Shown here: positions 24,877 through 34,916 of the stretch, piece after piece
How the letters are laid out: every line of letters starts with the position of its first letter
How positions within the stretch are numbered: the stretch's first letter is position 1
Assembly: GCF_001278755.1 (NCBI RefSeq)
Contig: NZ_CP012601.1
Span: forward strand, 744,001-808,000
Source of the DNA: Bacillus sp. FJAT-22090
Lineage (GTDB): Bacteria > Bacillota > Bacilli > Bacillales_A > Planococcaceae
Reading direction: 5' to 3'
Length of the DNA stretch: 64,000 bases
Notes under the pieces: generated by a model
The model's database searches: none
The model's input: the letters and a program-made list of their open reading frames with translations, nothing else
Told to the model about the DNA's origin: nothing
Program-made: the position numbers and the translations under genes

Positions 24877-25896
24877 TTAAAAACCTCTTTTATAAGGTGT
24901 AGGAGGCTCGACTTTCCCTGTGATTGACTCTTCTGCGTGAAGTGCCCAATAAGGGTCCTTCAACATTCCACGGCCTATGGCTACTAATTCTGCATCGCCT
25001 TCTTCGATAACTTTTTCCGCTAGATTAACATCTTCTAATATACCTACAGCAATGACTGGTAAATCCAGTGCTTGTTTAAATGCACGAGCAAATGGAACTT
25101 GATAGCCTGGTGTATTTGCAGGTTTTACTTTACCAGGTGGTGCCTCACCTCCACTTGAAACGTGGAAAACATCAACACCAGCTTCTTTATATTTTTTAGC
25201 AAGTTCTAGAGAATGTTGTAGACCATATCCATTATCCATATATTCAACAGCAGAAATTCTCATGATTAACGGCATTCCATCAGGCATAACACTTCGAATT
25301 GCTTGAATAACTTCTACGCCAAATTTAGATAAATCTTTTCCATAATCATCTGATCTATTGTTAATAGCAGGTGAATGGAATTGATGAATTAGGTAACCAT
25401 GTGCCCCATGAATTTCAATTGTATCGAAACCGGCTACAATTGCTCGTTTTGCTGCATCTTTAAACTTATTGACCATTTCTTTCACTTCATCAGTTGAAAG
25501 AGCTCTCGGTTTTTTCCAGTTACTATCTACTGGAATATCGGATGAACTAACAGGTTCTTTGGCGTCTGTTGCTTTTCTGCCAGCATGAGCAATTTGAATA
25601 CCTATTTTCGAGCCATATTTATGTACTTCTGAGACAAGTCTTTCATAAGCAGGAATCTGTTCATCAGACCACAGTCCTAAATCATTGTCCGTAATTCTTC
25701 CATCAGGCTCCACATCAGTCATTTCAACTATTATTAAACCTGACCCACCGACAGCTCTAGAAACATAGTGAACAAAATGCCAATCATTTGGAATGCCGTC
25801 CTTAGCTTCAACGGAATATTGACACATTGGTGGCATTACAACTCTATTTTTTATTTCAAGCCCTTTTAGTTTTATAGGTGAAAATAAATGACTCAT
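24877..25896 (-). CDS. namA: NADPH dehydrogenase, old yellow enzyme family (YqjM-like)
   Basis: A 339-residue FMN-containing TIM barrel that reduces activated double bonds with NADPH. VVMPPMCQYSVEAKDG holds the redox-tuning cysteine typical of the YqjM subclass, IQIAHAGRKA and EIHGAHGYLIHQFHSP the substrate and FMN contacts, and AVGILEDVNLAE the phosphate site. In B. subtilis it lies close to rnz, but here it is about 14 kb away. ATG 25896 follows AAGGAGTG. Confidence 0.94.
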   Translation of the reverse strand: MSHLFSPIKLKGLEIKNRVVMPPMCQYSVEAKDGIPNDWHFVHYVSRAVGGSGLIIVEMTDVEPDGRITDNDLGLWSDEQIPAYERLVSEVHKYGSKIGIQIAHAGRKATDAKEPVSSSDIPVDSNWKKPRALSTDEVKEMVNKFKDAAKRAIVAGFDTIEIHGAHGYLIHQFHSPAINNRSDDYGKDLSKFGVEVIQAIRSVMPDGMPLIMRISAVEYMDNGYGLQHSLELAKKYKEAGVDVFHVSSGGEAPPGKVKPANTPGYQVPFARAFKQALDLPVIAVGILEDVNLAEKVIEEGDAELVAIGRGMLKDPYWALHAEESITGKVEPPTPYKRGF

Positions 25897-26366
25897 TCTA
25901 ACACACTCCTTTCATATTATTATCTTTGTTTCTTCTCTGGTAATCAAATCATGTGCTTTTAAATTTTAATATATCCAGTTGGAGGGGAAAGTTAGGGGTA
26001 TACAAAATACTATCATTTCCTAAACCTAGGGTATTCACTTTGAGATGAAATAACCGCTCTATTACAAATGAAGGTAATAAAGATGCTATCCAAAAGTTTA
26101 TTTAGCATACACAGGTAGAAGTTATAAAGAATACAATTGACGAAATTGAAAGACAGCTTAATACAACAGAAATCATATATACTTTTATTTGATATATGAT
26201 CAAGAATAAAGTAGAGAAACCTACAATAGAAGATACTCTAGTAAAATAAAAAAATGAAATATATTCCTCATAATCATAAAATATTAGTTGTATTTATACA
26301 TTAAGCATGTTACATTATGTATATTAATACTAAAAAAACGTATAAACATACATGGAGGAATATAAA
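25897..26366. other. Gene-free region with decayed coding remnant (about 26090-26250)
   Basis: Within this 470-base gap, a frame interrupted by TAG and TGA reads TQVEVIKNTIDEIERQL then NTTEIIYTFI and, after a stop, YMIKNKVEKPTIEDTLVK. The helical composition resembles the C-terminal coiled coil of a MerR-type regulator, but the evidence is slim. The remainder is very AT-rich and probably contains the argG promoter; I could not fix its boxes. Confidence 0.35.
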
Positions 26367-27575
26367 ATGAATAAAAAAGTCGTTTTAGCTTATTCAGGTG
26401 GTTTGGACACATCTGTAGCAATCACATGGTTAAAGGATGAAGGATATGATGTTGTTGCTGTTTGTCTAGATGTTGGTGAAGGAAAAGATTTAGAGTTTGT
26501 TAAAAACAAAGCCCTACAAGTTGGAGCTATCGAGAGCTATATGATCGATGCAAGAGAAGAATTTGCAAATGAATACGCTCTGATAGCACTTCAAGCTCAT
26601 ACATGGTATGAAAATAAATACCCACTTGTTTCTGCTTTATCGCGTCCGTTAATTTCGAAAAAATTAGTAGAAATTGCAGAACAAACAGGTGCAACTGCAG
26701 TAGCTCACGGCTGTACAGGTAAAGGGAATGACCAAGTACGTTTCGAGGTTTCGATTAAAGCTTTGAATCCAAGTTTAGAGGTAATTGCACCAGTTCGTGA
26801 ATGGAGCTGGAGTCGTGAGGAAGAAATTGAATATGCAAAGACGAAAAATATTCCTATTCCTATTAACTTAGACAGTCCATTTTCTATTGACCAAAACCTT
26901 TGGGGGCGTTCAAATGAATGTGGAATTCTAGAAGATCCGTGGGCAGCACCTCCAGTAGATGCATATGATTTAACCGTTGCATTAGAAGATGCTCCTGATA
27001 CTCCGGATATTATTGAAATCGATTTTAAAAATGGCGTCCCAGTAGCGCTTGATGGTGTGGAATATAAATTATTTGAGTTAATCTTAAAATTAAATGATTT
27101 AGCTGGTAAACATGGTGTTGGACGTATTGATCATGTAGAAAACCGATTAGTTGGGATTAAATCACGTGAAGTATATGAAATTCCAGGAGCTCACACTCTA
27201 TTACTTGCCCATAAAGAGCTAGAAGATATTACTCTAGTAAAAGAATTGGCACACTTTAAACCAGTAATGGAGAAAAAATTAACTGAGCTTATTTATGAAG
27301 GTCTTTGGTTTTCTCCACTAAGAACTGCTCTTGAGGCTTTCTTAAAAGAAACACAAGTATATGTAAATGGTACAGTTCGCGTGAAGCTTTTCAAAGGCCA
27401 TGCAATTGTCGAAGGGCGTAAATCTCCAAACTCTCTATACAATGAAAAGCTTGCAACATATACAAAAGATGATGAATTTAACCATGCTTCTGCAGTTGGA
27501 TTTATCGAACTTTGGGGTCTTCCAACTAAAGTTCACGCTATGGTGAATAAGGGAGCAGAGAAGGTGCAATCATGA
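26367..27575 (+). CDS. argG: Argininosuccinate synthase
   Basis: 402 residues, full length. It joins citrulline and aspartate with ATP in arginine synthesis. [13 protein letters not shown] is the PP-loop, [15 protein letters not shown] and [22 protein letters not shown] are family signatures. The ATG at 26367 follows GGAGGAATATAAA; the upstream ATG (26352) overlaps that ribosome site. Its stop overlaps the argH start by four bases. Confidence 0.97.
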   Translation: MNKKVVLAYSGGLDTSVAITWLKDEGYDVVAVCLDVGEGKDLEFVKNKALQVGAIESYMIDAREEFANEYALIALQAHTWYENKYPLVSALSRPLISKKLVEIAEQTGATAVAHGCTGKGNDQVRFEVSIKALNPSLEVIAPVREWSWSREEEIEYAKTKNIPIPINLDSPFSIDQNLWGRSNECGILEDPWAAPPVDAYDLTVALEDAPDTPDIIEIDFKNGVPVALDGVEYKLFELILKLNDLAGKHGVGRIDHVENRLVGIKSREVYEIPGAHTLLLAHKELEDITLVKELAHFKPVMEKKLTELIYEGLWFSPLRTALEAFLKETQVYVNGTVRVKLFKGHAIVEGRKSPNSLYNEKLATYTKDDEFNHASAVGFIELWGLPTKVHAMVNKGAEKVQS

Positions 27576-28945
27576 CCAAATTGTGGGGCGGAAGATTCCA
27601 AAAATCTGCCGAGCAATGGGTAGATGAATTTGGTGCTTCCATTGGCTTTGACCAAACACTAGTAATGGAAGACTTAGATGGCAGTATCGCGCATGTTAAA
27701 ATGCTTGGAGATTGCAAAATCCTTCCTTCTAAAGATGTCCAACAAATATTGGTTGGTCTAGAAGAGTTAAAAAAACGTGCAGCAGAAAACGAGTTAGAGT
27801 TTTCTGTTGCAAATGAAGATATTCATTTAAACTTAGAAAAAATGCTAATTGATCTAATTGGTCCAGTTGGTGGTAAGCTACACACTGGCCGTAGTCGTAA
27901 CGATCAAGTAGCTACTGATATGCATCTATTCCTGAAAAATAGAGTAAGTGAAGTCATTGAGTTAATTGACCTCTTCCAAAAAACACTGGTGGAACAAGCA
28001 GAAAAACATGTGGAGACTCTTGCACCAGGTTACACCCATTTACAACGAGCGCAACCAATTTCGTTTGCACATCATTTAATGGCTTATTTCTGGATGCTAG
28101 AACGCGATAAAGATCGTTTTCATGACTCGATTAAACGTATCGATATCTCTCCGCTAGGAGCAGGTGCACTAGCAGGTACTACCTTTCCAATCGACCGAAA
28201 ATTGGCCGCTGATTATTTAGGCTTTTCAAATGTATATGCTAACAGTATGGATGCCGTAAGTGACCGAGATTTTATCGTGGAATTCCTTAGTAACTCCTCG
28301 ATGCTAATGGCACACCTATCAAGATTTGCCGAAGAAATTATTCTATGGTCTAGTTCAGAATTCAATTTTATTGAACTTGATGATTCGTTCTCTACCGGTT
28401 CTAGTATTATGCCTCAAAAGAAAAATCCAGATATGGCCGAATTAATTCGTGGAAAAACAGGTCGTGTGTATGGAAATCTTATGGGCTTGCTGACCGTAAT
28501 TAAAGGATTACCCCTTGCTTATAACAAAGACATGCAAGAAGATAAGGAAGGTATGTTCGATACAGTTCATACAATTGTTGGATCGTTGAAAATTTTTGAA
28601 GGTATGGTTCGAACAATGACAGTTCATACAGAGCGACTTCACGACACTGTTCATAAAGATTTTTCTAACGCAACAGAACTTGCTGATTATCTTGCTTCAA
28701 AAGGGCTTCCATTCAGAGAAGCACATGAGGTGACAGGAAAGTTGGTTTTCCTATGTATCCAACGAGACTATTTCTTATTGGATCTTCCACTAGAAGATTT
28801 ACAAGAAGCAAGCAATCTAATCGAGTCTGATATTTACGATGTCTTATCACCATTAGCGGCCGTAAAAAGAAGAAATTCAATAGGTGGAACTGGATTTGAG
28901 CAAGTTAAAATACAAATTAATAAAGCTAAAAATCGTTTAGCATAA
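27572..28945 (+). CDS. argH: Argininosuccinate lyase
   Basis: 457 residues, full length. It cleaves argininosuccinate to arginine and fumarate. [15 protein letters not shown] and the signature loop [15 protein letters not shown] are present. The start overlaps argG (ATGA), so both enzymes are made from one message. A terminator follows. Arginine made here could also feed the DDAH/YqcI pair at 42.5-44.3 kb, but that link is only thematic. Confidence 0.97.
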   Translation: MTKLWGGRFQKSAEQWVDEFGASIGFDQTLVMEDLDGSIAHVKMLGDCKILPSKDVQQILVGLEELKKRAAENELEFSVANEDIHLNLEKMLIDLIGPVGGKLHTGRSRNDQVATDMHLFLKNRVSEVIELIDLFQKTLVEQAEKHVETLAPGYTHLQRAQPISFAHHLMAYFWMLERDKDRFHDSIKRIDISPLGAGALAGTTFPIDRKLAADYLGFSNVYANSMDAVSDRDFIVEFLSNSSMLMAHLSRFAEEIILWSSSEFNFIELDDSFSTGSSIMPQKKNPDMAELIRGKTGRVYGNLMGLLTVIKGLPLAYNKDMQEDKEGMFDTVHTIVGSLKIFEGMVRTMTVHTERLHDTVHKDFSNATELADYLASKGLPFREAHEVTGKLVFLCIQRDYFLLDLPLEDLQEASNLIESDIYDVLSPLAAVKRRNSIGGTGFEQVKIQINKAKNRLA

Positions 28946-28949
28946 TAAT

Positions 28950-28994
28950 AACTGTAGAAACCACTCACATTCTTGTGAGTTTTCTACAGTTTAT
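28950..28994. terminator. argGH terminator
   Basis: AACTGTAGAAA pairs with TTCTACAGTT and inner ACTCACA with TGTGAGT, giving one long stem. It can serve both argH and the convergent serine hydrolase gene. Confidence 0.8.
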
Positions 28995-29026
28995 TGGTTT
29001 TTAAGCATATCAGTGCGTGAAATATC

Positions 29027-30070
29027 TTACTTTACTCCCATTGCTAACTTTATAGAAAGACGAATCGGCAGACTAGGGTTAGCAAATTGATTAACATCCC
29101 CGACGAAAAAAATGTCCTTCTGGGGATAGTAAAATGCAAAGGAACCAGATGAGCCGGAGTGACCCAGTAATTCTCCCTTTTCCATAAACGGCATTAATAA
29201 TCCACCAAGAGTAATTCTCATATATCCTCCCCCATAGCTAATCGGTCCCATTGTGATTTGAAGCTTGTTATAATTAGCTAGTTCATTAAATACAATTTTA
29301 TTAAACAACTTACCGCCAAAAAATGCTTTAATAAATATCATCATTTCTCTAGCAGTAGTAACAGCACCGCCACTCGCACGACAACTACAAATAAACATAG
29401 GGCGGTTCAATACTTTATCCTTGTAGTAAATATGTGGTATAAAATCATTTTCACTTTGTGGAAGATAAGTATTCTTAAGCTCTAGTGGAATAAAAATTAA
29501 TTGCTGGTAGGCTTCTGCTAGTGTCGTTCCATTTACCTTTTCAATAATTTCACCAAGTAAATCAAAGTTGAGATCAGAATAATAGGCTTTTCCATTAGTA
29601 CGCGGAATGAAATGTGGTTTAAGTTCTTTTGTCCAATTTAAAAGTTCATGAAAAGAAAAGCTGAAATCTTGATTAATAACTTTTCTTTTAGTCGAACTCT
29701 TCTTCTCTTCAAATTTATCAGGTAATCCGCTAATTTGAAACAACAAGTCGTATAAAAGTAAGTCAAATGAATATTCCTTTGACTTGTAAATATGCAGTCC
29801 GCTTAAATGTTCTTGGTCAATAAATTCAGATATTTTATTCTTCAAAGATAGCTTTCCTTGTTCTTTCAAAATTAAAATACAAGCAGTGGTCAAAAGCTTT
29901 GTTATGCTTGCCATAAGCAATGGTGAATCTAATTCCTTACCACCATATCCTTTGTACCAAGAAAATTCACCTCTTGTATCTTCCATATAAACAATTCCTT
30001 CATGAATGCGCTTATTAACCATAGTTTTATTAAAAACCTTTTCTAAAATTATAGATTTATACATTTTCAT
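29027..30070 (-). CDS. Serine hydrolase, beta-lactamase/PBP fold
   Basis: 347 residues. LLMASITKLLTTAC contains the SxxK nucleophile, AYYSDLNFDLLGEI the YxD/N motif, and LLGHSGSSGSFAFYYP the HxG-like third motif. No signal peptide. It is related in fold to the gene at 15165 but of a different subfamily. ATG 30070 follows AAAGGAGACC. Substrate unknown; esterase or peptidase action is likely. Confidence 0.8.
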   Translation of the reverse strand: MKMYKSIILEKVFNKTMVNKRIHEGIVYMEDTRGEFSWYKGYGGKELDSPLLMASITKLLTTACILILKEQGKLSLKNKISEFIDQEHLSGLHIYKSKEYSFDLLLYDLLFQISGLPDKFEEKKSSTKRKVINQDFSFSFHELLNWTKELKPHFIPRTNGKAYYSDLNFDLLGEIIEKVNGTTLAEAYQQLIFIPLELKNTYLPQSENDFIPHIYYKDKVLNRPMFICSCRASGGAVTTAREMMIFIKAFFGGKLFNKIVFNELANYNKLQITMGPISYGGGYMRITLGGLLMPFMEKGELLGHSGSSGSFAFYYPQKDIFFVGDVNQFANPSLPIRLSIKLAMGVK

Positions 30071-30408
30071 AAGGTCTCCTTTCTAAGATCTGATACAAAA
30101 TGTTGCTATTATTAATTTCTTTAATACTCATAAGTAAAGTGGAAGTAAATGTACAGAATCCTTTTATATTATTCTTTAAATAAAAAATATATCCCTTCTT
30201 TAAATATTTAAAAAAATAGACCAATAAGAAACTGCTTAAAACACAACTTATAGAGTAATTCTCTACTGGTATTAAAGTAGATATAATACAGAATATACAC
30301 TTGTGTATACTTGACTGATTGAGCAATCTGATATATTAACAAATATAGGAAAGACAATTTACGTGTATAATTATTCTTTACGTGGTATTATAATTGCATA
30401 GATGAATA

Positions 30409-30533
30409 GTCCTTCGGGGTCGGGTGAAATTCCCAATCGACGGTGATGAAGAAATTCTAAGCCCGTGAGCCTTTTTAAGGCAGGATTTGGTGCGAATCCA
30501 AAGCCGACAGTATAGTCTGGATGGGAGAAGGAC
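30409..30533 (+). promoter_or_regulatory. FMN riboswitch (RFN element), first of a tandem pair
   Basis: All conserved RFN blocks are present in order: CCTTCGGGGTCGGGTG, AATTCCCAATCGACGGTGAT, AGCCCGTGAGC, GGCAGGATTTGGTGCGAATC, AAGCCGACAGT and GGATGGGAGAAGGAC. The closing stem P1 is GTCCTTC with GAAGGAC. A TATAAT at 30389-30394 lies just upstream. FMN binding should switch off ribE-ribB-ribH. Confidence 0.97.
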
Positions 30534-30612
30534 GTTTGAACAACTTTATTTACTTATGGAGAAAAACTTCTTCTATAGGTTTATTTGTTGATGAAAATAA
30601 CTTTTCTAACGA

Positions 30613-30645
30613 CCCCGTAGAGATTCTCTATGGGTTTTTCTTTTT
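30613..30645 (+). terminator. Terminator of the first FMN riboswitch
   Basis: CCCGTAGAGA and TCTCTATGGG form the stem before TTTTTCTTTTT. Its left edge CGACCCCG (30610-30617) is an exact 8-base complement of CGGGGTCG in the riboswitch, so an antiterminator with the aptamer 5' strand is available when FMN is absent. Confidence 0.8.
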
Positions 30646-30682
30646 GTAAAAATGAAAAACCAATTACAACTTTATATTATAT

Positions 30683-30807
30683 TCCTTCGGGGTCGGGTGA
30701 AATTCCCAATCGACGGTGATGAAGAAATTCTAAGCCCGTGAGCCTTTTTTAAGGCAGGATTTGGTGCGAATCCAAAGCCGACAGTTAAAGTCTGGATGGG
30801 AGAAGGA
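30683..30807 (+). promoter_or_regulatory. FMN riboswitch, second of a tandem pair
   Basis: Almost base-for-base the same aptamer as at 30409-30533 (one extra T in the AGCCTTTTTT loop and a few changes near the end; the 3' strand of P1 is GAAGGA). A second switch directly behind the first implies a recent duplication of aptamer plus platform and two successive termination decisions. Confidence 0.97.
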
Positions 30808-30882
30808 TGTAAGAGCAAGAAGCCTTTTAAATTTTCTGGATTTAGATAGGTTTATTAAGTATTGCTTAAATTACATAATCCC

Positions 30883-30915
30883 AAAACCCCTTAATTTCTA
30901 AGGGGTTTTCTTTTG
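30883..30915 (+). terminator. Terminator of the second FMN riboswitch
   Basis: AAAACCCCTTA pairs with TAAGGGGTTTT followed by CTTTTG. The sequence differs from the first terminator, so the two platforms have diverged more than the two aptamers. Confidence 0.85.
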
Positions 30916-30991
30916 TTTATCAGAGAATTTTGTTGTCAAGACAGGAGGTTTTCTGAATTAAATAAAATATTTCTGAATAGAGGTGTTTATG

Positions 30992-31639
30992 TTGTTTACT
31001 GGAATTATAGAAGACTTAGGTAAAGTTAAGGCCCTTAAAAGTGGTGCGAACAGTATGAAGTTAACATTGGAATCTTCTAAAATAGTTGAAGACATTCATT
31101 TAGGTGACAGTATTGCTGTTAATGGTGTTTGTTTAACAGTTATTGCTTATTCTAATAATCATTTCACTGTAGAAATAATGCCAGAAACTGTAAAGTCAAC
31201 AAATATTCGTTCACTGCAAATTGGCCATGTAGTCAATTTAGAAAGAGCGATGGCGGCAAATGGAAGGTTTGGTGGACATTTTGTTTCTGGTCATGCGGAT
31301 GGAACGGGTGTCATCTTAAGAAAAAGAAAACTGGAAAATGCGGTGTACGTAGATATCGGTATTGATAGAGAACTCAGTAAATATTGCATGCTAAAAGGTT
31401 CGGTAGCGATCGATGGAATTAGTTTAACTATTTTCGAAGTGCAGCCCACACAAATAACAGTATCGCTTATTCCACATACATTTAGCGAGACAATCTTAGG
31501 TATTAAAAGAGAGCAAGACATTGTAAATATTGAAAATGATTTATTGGGGAAATATGTTATTCAACAATTAGATCAAAAACAAGAGAAATCAACGAACTCA
31601 ACAATAACGATGGATTTCTTAAGACAAAATGGATTTTAA
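30992..31639 (+). CDS. ribE: Riboflavin synthase, alpha chain
   Basis: 215 residues; two repeated lumazine-binding barrels, each beginning with a [21 protein letters not shown]-type block. It dismutates two lumazines to riboflavin. TTG 30992 gives the family-typical MFTGIIE start and sits 6 bases after GAGGTG; the ATG at 30989 is only 3 bases away from it. First gene of the operon controlled by the FMN switches. Confidence 0.94.
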   Translation: MFTGIIEDLGKVKALKSGANSMKLTLESSKIVEDIHLGDSIAVNGVCLTVIAYSNNHFTVEIMPETVKSTNIRSLQIGHVVNLERAMAANGRFGGHFVSGHADGTGVILRKRKLENAVYVDIGIDRELSKYCMLKGSVAIDGISLTIFEVQPTQITVSLIPHTFSETILGIKREQDIVNIENDLLGKYVIQQLDQKQEKSTNSTITMDFLRQNGF

Positions 31640-31655
31640 TAAAGGGGCTTTTACT

Positions 31656-32279
31656 ATGTTTCATACAATTGAGGAAGCTATAGATGATTTAAAAAAAGGT
31701 AAAGTCATTATTGTAGTGGATGACGAAAGTCGAGAAAATGAAGGAGACTTTCTAGTATTGGCAGATTACGCTACACCCGAAAATATTAACTTTATGGCAA
31801 CGTATGGTCGTGGATTAATATGCACACCTATTACGAAGAATTTAGCTGATTATCTAAATTTATCTCCTATGGTCGAAAATAATACGGATAACCATCAAAC
31901 AGCCTTTACTGTTAGTATAGATTATAAAACTACAGAGACCGGTATTAGTGCATTTGAACGTTCTGAAACGATATTACAACTTTTGAATGCTGAGTCGGTA
32001 GGCTCTGACTTCCGTCGACCTGGTCATGTGTTCCCTCTAATAGCAAAAGACAATGGTGTACTTGAACGTCCGGGTCATACGGAAGCAGCTGTTGATTTTG
32101 CAAAACTTTGCGGAGTTACACCCGCTGGTGTCATTTGCGAAATTATGAGTGAAAATGGGGAAATGGCTAGAGTACCAGAATTAAAAGAAATAGCAAATCT
32201 TCATGGTTTGAAATTTGTCACTATTGAAGCATTAGTAAATTATCGAAATGCACATGAAAAATTAGTGATGGGAGAATAG
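31656..32279 (+). CDS. ribB: 3,4-dihydroxy-2-butanone-4-phosphate synthase (RibB)
   Basis: A 207-residue single-domain enzyme. [18 protein letters not shown] is the acidic catalytic loop, and [14 protein letters not shown] the C-terminal signature. In B. subtilis this domain is fused to GTP cyclohydrolase II; here that partner is missing and is encoded 15 kb upstream at 16695. ATG 31656 follows AAAGGGG; the gene lies 16 bases after ribE. Confidence 0.93.
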   Translation: MFHTIEEAIDDLKKGKVIIVVDDESRENEGDFLVLADYATPENINFMATYGRGLICTPITKNLADYLNLSPMVENNTDNHQTAFTVSIDYKTTETGISAFERSETILQLLNAESVGSDFRRPGHVFPLIAKDNGVLERPGHTEAAVDFAKLCGVTPAGVICEIMSENGEMARVPELKEIANLHGLKFVTIEALVNYRNAHEKLVMGE

Positions 32280-32335
32280 CTTTAATTCAGAGGAAATATT
32301 AACTTATAAAATTATAAATTTAGGAGAGATAAAGA

Positions 32336-32800
32336 ATGGGACAAATATTTGAAGCACAATTAATCGGAACAGATTTGAAAATAGGTATTGTAGTTGGTAG
32401 ATTTAATGAGTTTATCAATGGTAAATTATTAGATGGTGCAATGGACGGCTTGAAACGTCACGGTGTTTCTTTGGATAATGTAGATGTAGCATGGGTACCT
32501 GGAGCATTTGAAGTACCATTTTTAGCGAAAAAAATGGCGGAAACAAAAAAATATGACGCAATTATCGGCTTAGGAACTGTTATTCGAGGCTCTACTACAC
32601 ATTACGATTATGTATGTAACGAAACAGCAAAAGGTATTGCAAGTGTGGGGTTAACAACAGGTGTGCCAGTTATGTTCGGCATTGTGACAACGGAAACAAT
32701 CGAGCAAGCTATTGAACGTTCTGGTACAAAAGCTGGTAACAAAGGTTATGATGCGGCAGTATCTGCAATTGAAATGGCGAATTTAAGCCGTTTATTTTAA
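32336..32800 (+). CDS. ribH: 6,7-dimethyl-8-ribityllumazine synthase
   Basis: 154 residues, full length. It condenses the RibD/phosphatase product with dihydroxybutanone phosphate. [25 protein letters not shown] and [16 protein letters not shown] are diagnostic; the icosahedral capsid-forming type of Bacilli is likely. ATG 32336 follows AGGAGAG. Last gene of the operon, with a terminator behind it. Confidence 0.96.
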   Translation: MGQIFEAQLIGTDLKIGIVVGRFNEFINGKLLDGAMDGLKRHGVSLDNVDVAWVPGAFEVPFLAKKMAETKKYDAIIGLGTVIRGSTTHYDYVCNETAKGIASVGLTTGVPVMFGIVTTETIEQAIERSGTKAGNKGYDAAVSAIEMANLSRLF

Positions 32801-32807
32801 TAGACAT

Positions 32808-32839
32808 AAAAAACAGGCTATCATTAGCCTGTTTTTTTA
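32808..32839 (+). terminator. ribEBH terminator
   Basis: AAAACAGGCTA pairs with TAGCCTGTTTT and a T-run follows. Confidence 0.88.
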
Positions 32840-32984
32840 TATTCGCTTGTTCCAATCGATTTAAGAGGGCTGAAAATTGGATTAAATGGAGAAATGTCTC
32901 AAATTACTTAAAATTCTCTTTTTTTTATATTTTACTATGTTATGATATTTTCATCTTAGTTTTCGGACAGCAGGGGGATTTTTT

Positions 32985-33827
32985 GTGAAGAAATTATCAA
33001 AATGGTTGCTTCAATTGACGGTAGCTTTTATAGGTATTTTACTGATAAGTGGCTTACCTATATTGATCACAGGTATACAACAAGGGGAGTTTAGGGGAAA
33101 GGAATATTCGCAACATATACTTGCACTATTTCCAATTTCTAATTTTATGGATCAATACTATGGTCCACATATAGGGGAGTATATTACCTATTCCTTAGAG
33201 ATATTATTTTTGGCATTAGTAGTTGCAATTTTTTTAGCACTATTATTTACGATTCTAACAATGCTGTTTAAAGAACGAACAAGACAGCGAATTAAAACGA
33301 TCTTTTTCTTTTTGGAATCCTTTCCAGACATATTAGTGATCTTGCTTGTTCAGTTAACGGTAATTATGATTCATAGAAATACAGGTATTTTTCTTTCTAA
33401 AATAGCCGTCACTGGTGGAGAAAAGATTTATATGCTTCCTGTTTTTTGTTTGATGATTTTACCGATGGTACAGCTGTATCGCTTAAGCATGCTGACATTT
33501 GAGGCAGAGGAACGTAAAATGTATGTAGAACTTTCAAAGTCGCTTGGTTTTAGTAAATTAATTATTTTAATTATACATATATTTAGGAATGCAATTGTTA
33601 GTATATTTTTTCAATCGAAAAAGACGATGTGGTTTATGCTTTCTAATTTATTTATTTTAGAACGAATGTTCAATATGCCAGGTATTATGTTTCACTTGAG
33701 CCAAAACATGTCTGGCGAGCTTTTTTTAATTACAGTTTGCAGTTTCTTTTTACCTGTTTTCATACTGTACAGCTTTGGTGAGTGGTACTTTTTACGCCGT
33801 TTGAATCGGGGAGGTGCTATCTTATGA
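32985..33827 (+). CDS. ABC transporter permease, DppB/OppB-like
   Basis: 280 residues with five to six membrane helices (about 9-30, 72-98, 110-128, 151-165, 202-216, 244-268). A permease coupling loop is recognisable as LSKSLGFSKLIILIIHIF. The family moves oligopeptides or nickel; the substrate is unknown. The start is GTG 32985 behind AGGGGG. It overlaps the next permease by four bases. Confidence 0.75.
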   Translation: MKKLSKWLLQLTVAFIGILLISGLPILITGIQQGEFRGKEYSQHILALFPISNFMDQYYGPHIGEYITYSLEILFLALVVAIFLALLFTILTMLFKERTRQRIKTIFFFLESFPDILVILLVQLTVIMIHRNTGIFLSKIAVTGGEKIYMLPVFCLMILPMVQLYRLSMLTFEAEERKMYVELSKSLGFSKLIILIIHIFRNAIVSIFFQSKKTMWFMLSNLFILERMFNMPGIMFHLSQNMSGELFLITVCSFFLPVFILYSFGEWYFLRRLNRGGAIL

Positions 33828-34864
33828 AGTCTGTTTGGAAGCAACCTTATTTTGTTTTTGGATTTATCATTCTTGCATTCTTTTTAATAGGAAGTTTTGT
33901 ATTCGAATGGATTAATGGACCGGATCCTAAGCAAACATTTTTTATATACGAAAAAGGTAAATTAGTAGAAGCAGCCCCACTTTCACCTAGTTGGGCTAAT
34001 CCTTTTGGGACAGACCAGTTCGGTTATGATATGTTTGCAAAAATTATGCTAGGTGCAAAATATACTATTATTGCTGCAATGGGAGTTGCTGCAGTCCGTA
34101 TGTTTATTGCAGTACCCCTAGGTTTTGTCATAGGTACGTATTGGCAAAAGAAACGTTCATTATTGAATAGTTTTATTGATCCGCTACATTATGTGCCAAT
34201 GACCATATTTTCCTATCTCATGTTGTTTCCCGTATTATGGGAGCCGATGGAAGGGTTCTCAACAACGGTATGGGAACGTATTGTTATTCAAGTTGTGTTA
34301 ATGGCTATTATAACCGTGCCTATTGTGTCCGCTTTAATTGGGAATGAAGCGAATTTACTTTATCAGCAGGAATACATTTTAGCTGCAAGAACACTTGGAG
34401 CGAGTCGTCGAAGAATAATAACGAGACATCTCTTTCCAATGATGCGGGAAAAATTGTTTGTACTTTATGGTCAGCAAGTGGTTGAAACATTAGTTGTTTT
34501 TACACATTTAGGACTTCTTCAATTATTTATTGGGGGGACAAATGTGAGCTATGATCCGATGTTTGGAGATCCACCTAAATCGATTGCGTATGAATGGGCT
34601 GGACTATTTGGTTCTTCGTTTCGATATTTACAAGGTGTTCCATGGCTGCCCCTTGCTCCAGCAATCTGTTTCGCACTCGTTATATTAGCTGTTGCCACTA
34701 TGATCGAGGGCTATACGCGAGCAGTGAGTGGGCAAGTAATCATTCCAAAACGAAGAAAAGCTGTATTTGTTTCGGATGACACAATTGAATGGAATCAACG
34801 ACAGTTAAAAGAAAAGTTGCGTTTGCTACATCAAACTGAAAAACAAAAATCAACAAAACTGTAG
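33824..34864 (+). CDS. ABC transporter permease, DppC/OppC-like
   Basis: 346 residues. NPFGTDQFGYDMFAKIMLGA is the typical DppC entry motif and EYILAARTLGASRRRIIT the ATPase-coupling EAA loop. The start ATG 33824 lies in the stop codon of the first permease and follows GGGGAGG. No ATPase or substrate-binding protein is encoded with the pair, which is unusual for this family; they must be supplied from elsewhere. A basic C-terminal tail of about 45 residues follows the last helix. Confidence 0.82.
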   Translation: MKSVWKQPYFVFGFIILAFFLIGSFVFEWINGPDPKQTFFIYEKGKLVEAAPLSPSWANPFGTDQFGYDMFAKIMLGAKYTIIAAMGVAAVRMFIAVPLGFVIGTYWQKKRSLLNSFIDPLHYVPMTIFSYLMLFPVLWEPMEGFSTTVWERIVIQVVLMAIITVPIVSALIGNEANLLYQQEYILAARTLGASRRRIITRHLFPMMREKLFVLYGQQVVETLVVFTHLGLLQLFIGGTNVSYDPMFGDPPKSIAYEWAGLFGSSFRYLQGVPWLPLAPAICFALVILAVATMIEGYTRAVSGQVIIPKRRKAVFVSDDTIEWNQRQLKEKLRLLHQTEKQKSTKL

Positions 34865-34887
34865 GCTTTAGTCTACAGTTTTTTTAC
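34856..34887 (+). terminator. Terminator of the permease pair
   Basis: AAACTGTAG pairs with CTACAGTTT with a T7 run; it overlaps the last codon of the second permease. Confidence 0.8.
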
Positions 34888-34916
34888 AGCATATTAAATT
34901 TTAGGAGGAATTTAAA

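Noticed and set aside
30057-30326. 89-codon minus-strand frame upstream of the serine hydrolase
   Set aside because: It overlaps the start and ribosome site of the serine hydrolase and consists of low-complexity AT-rich codons.
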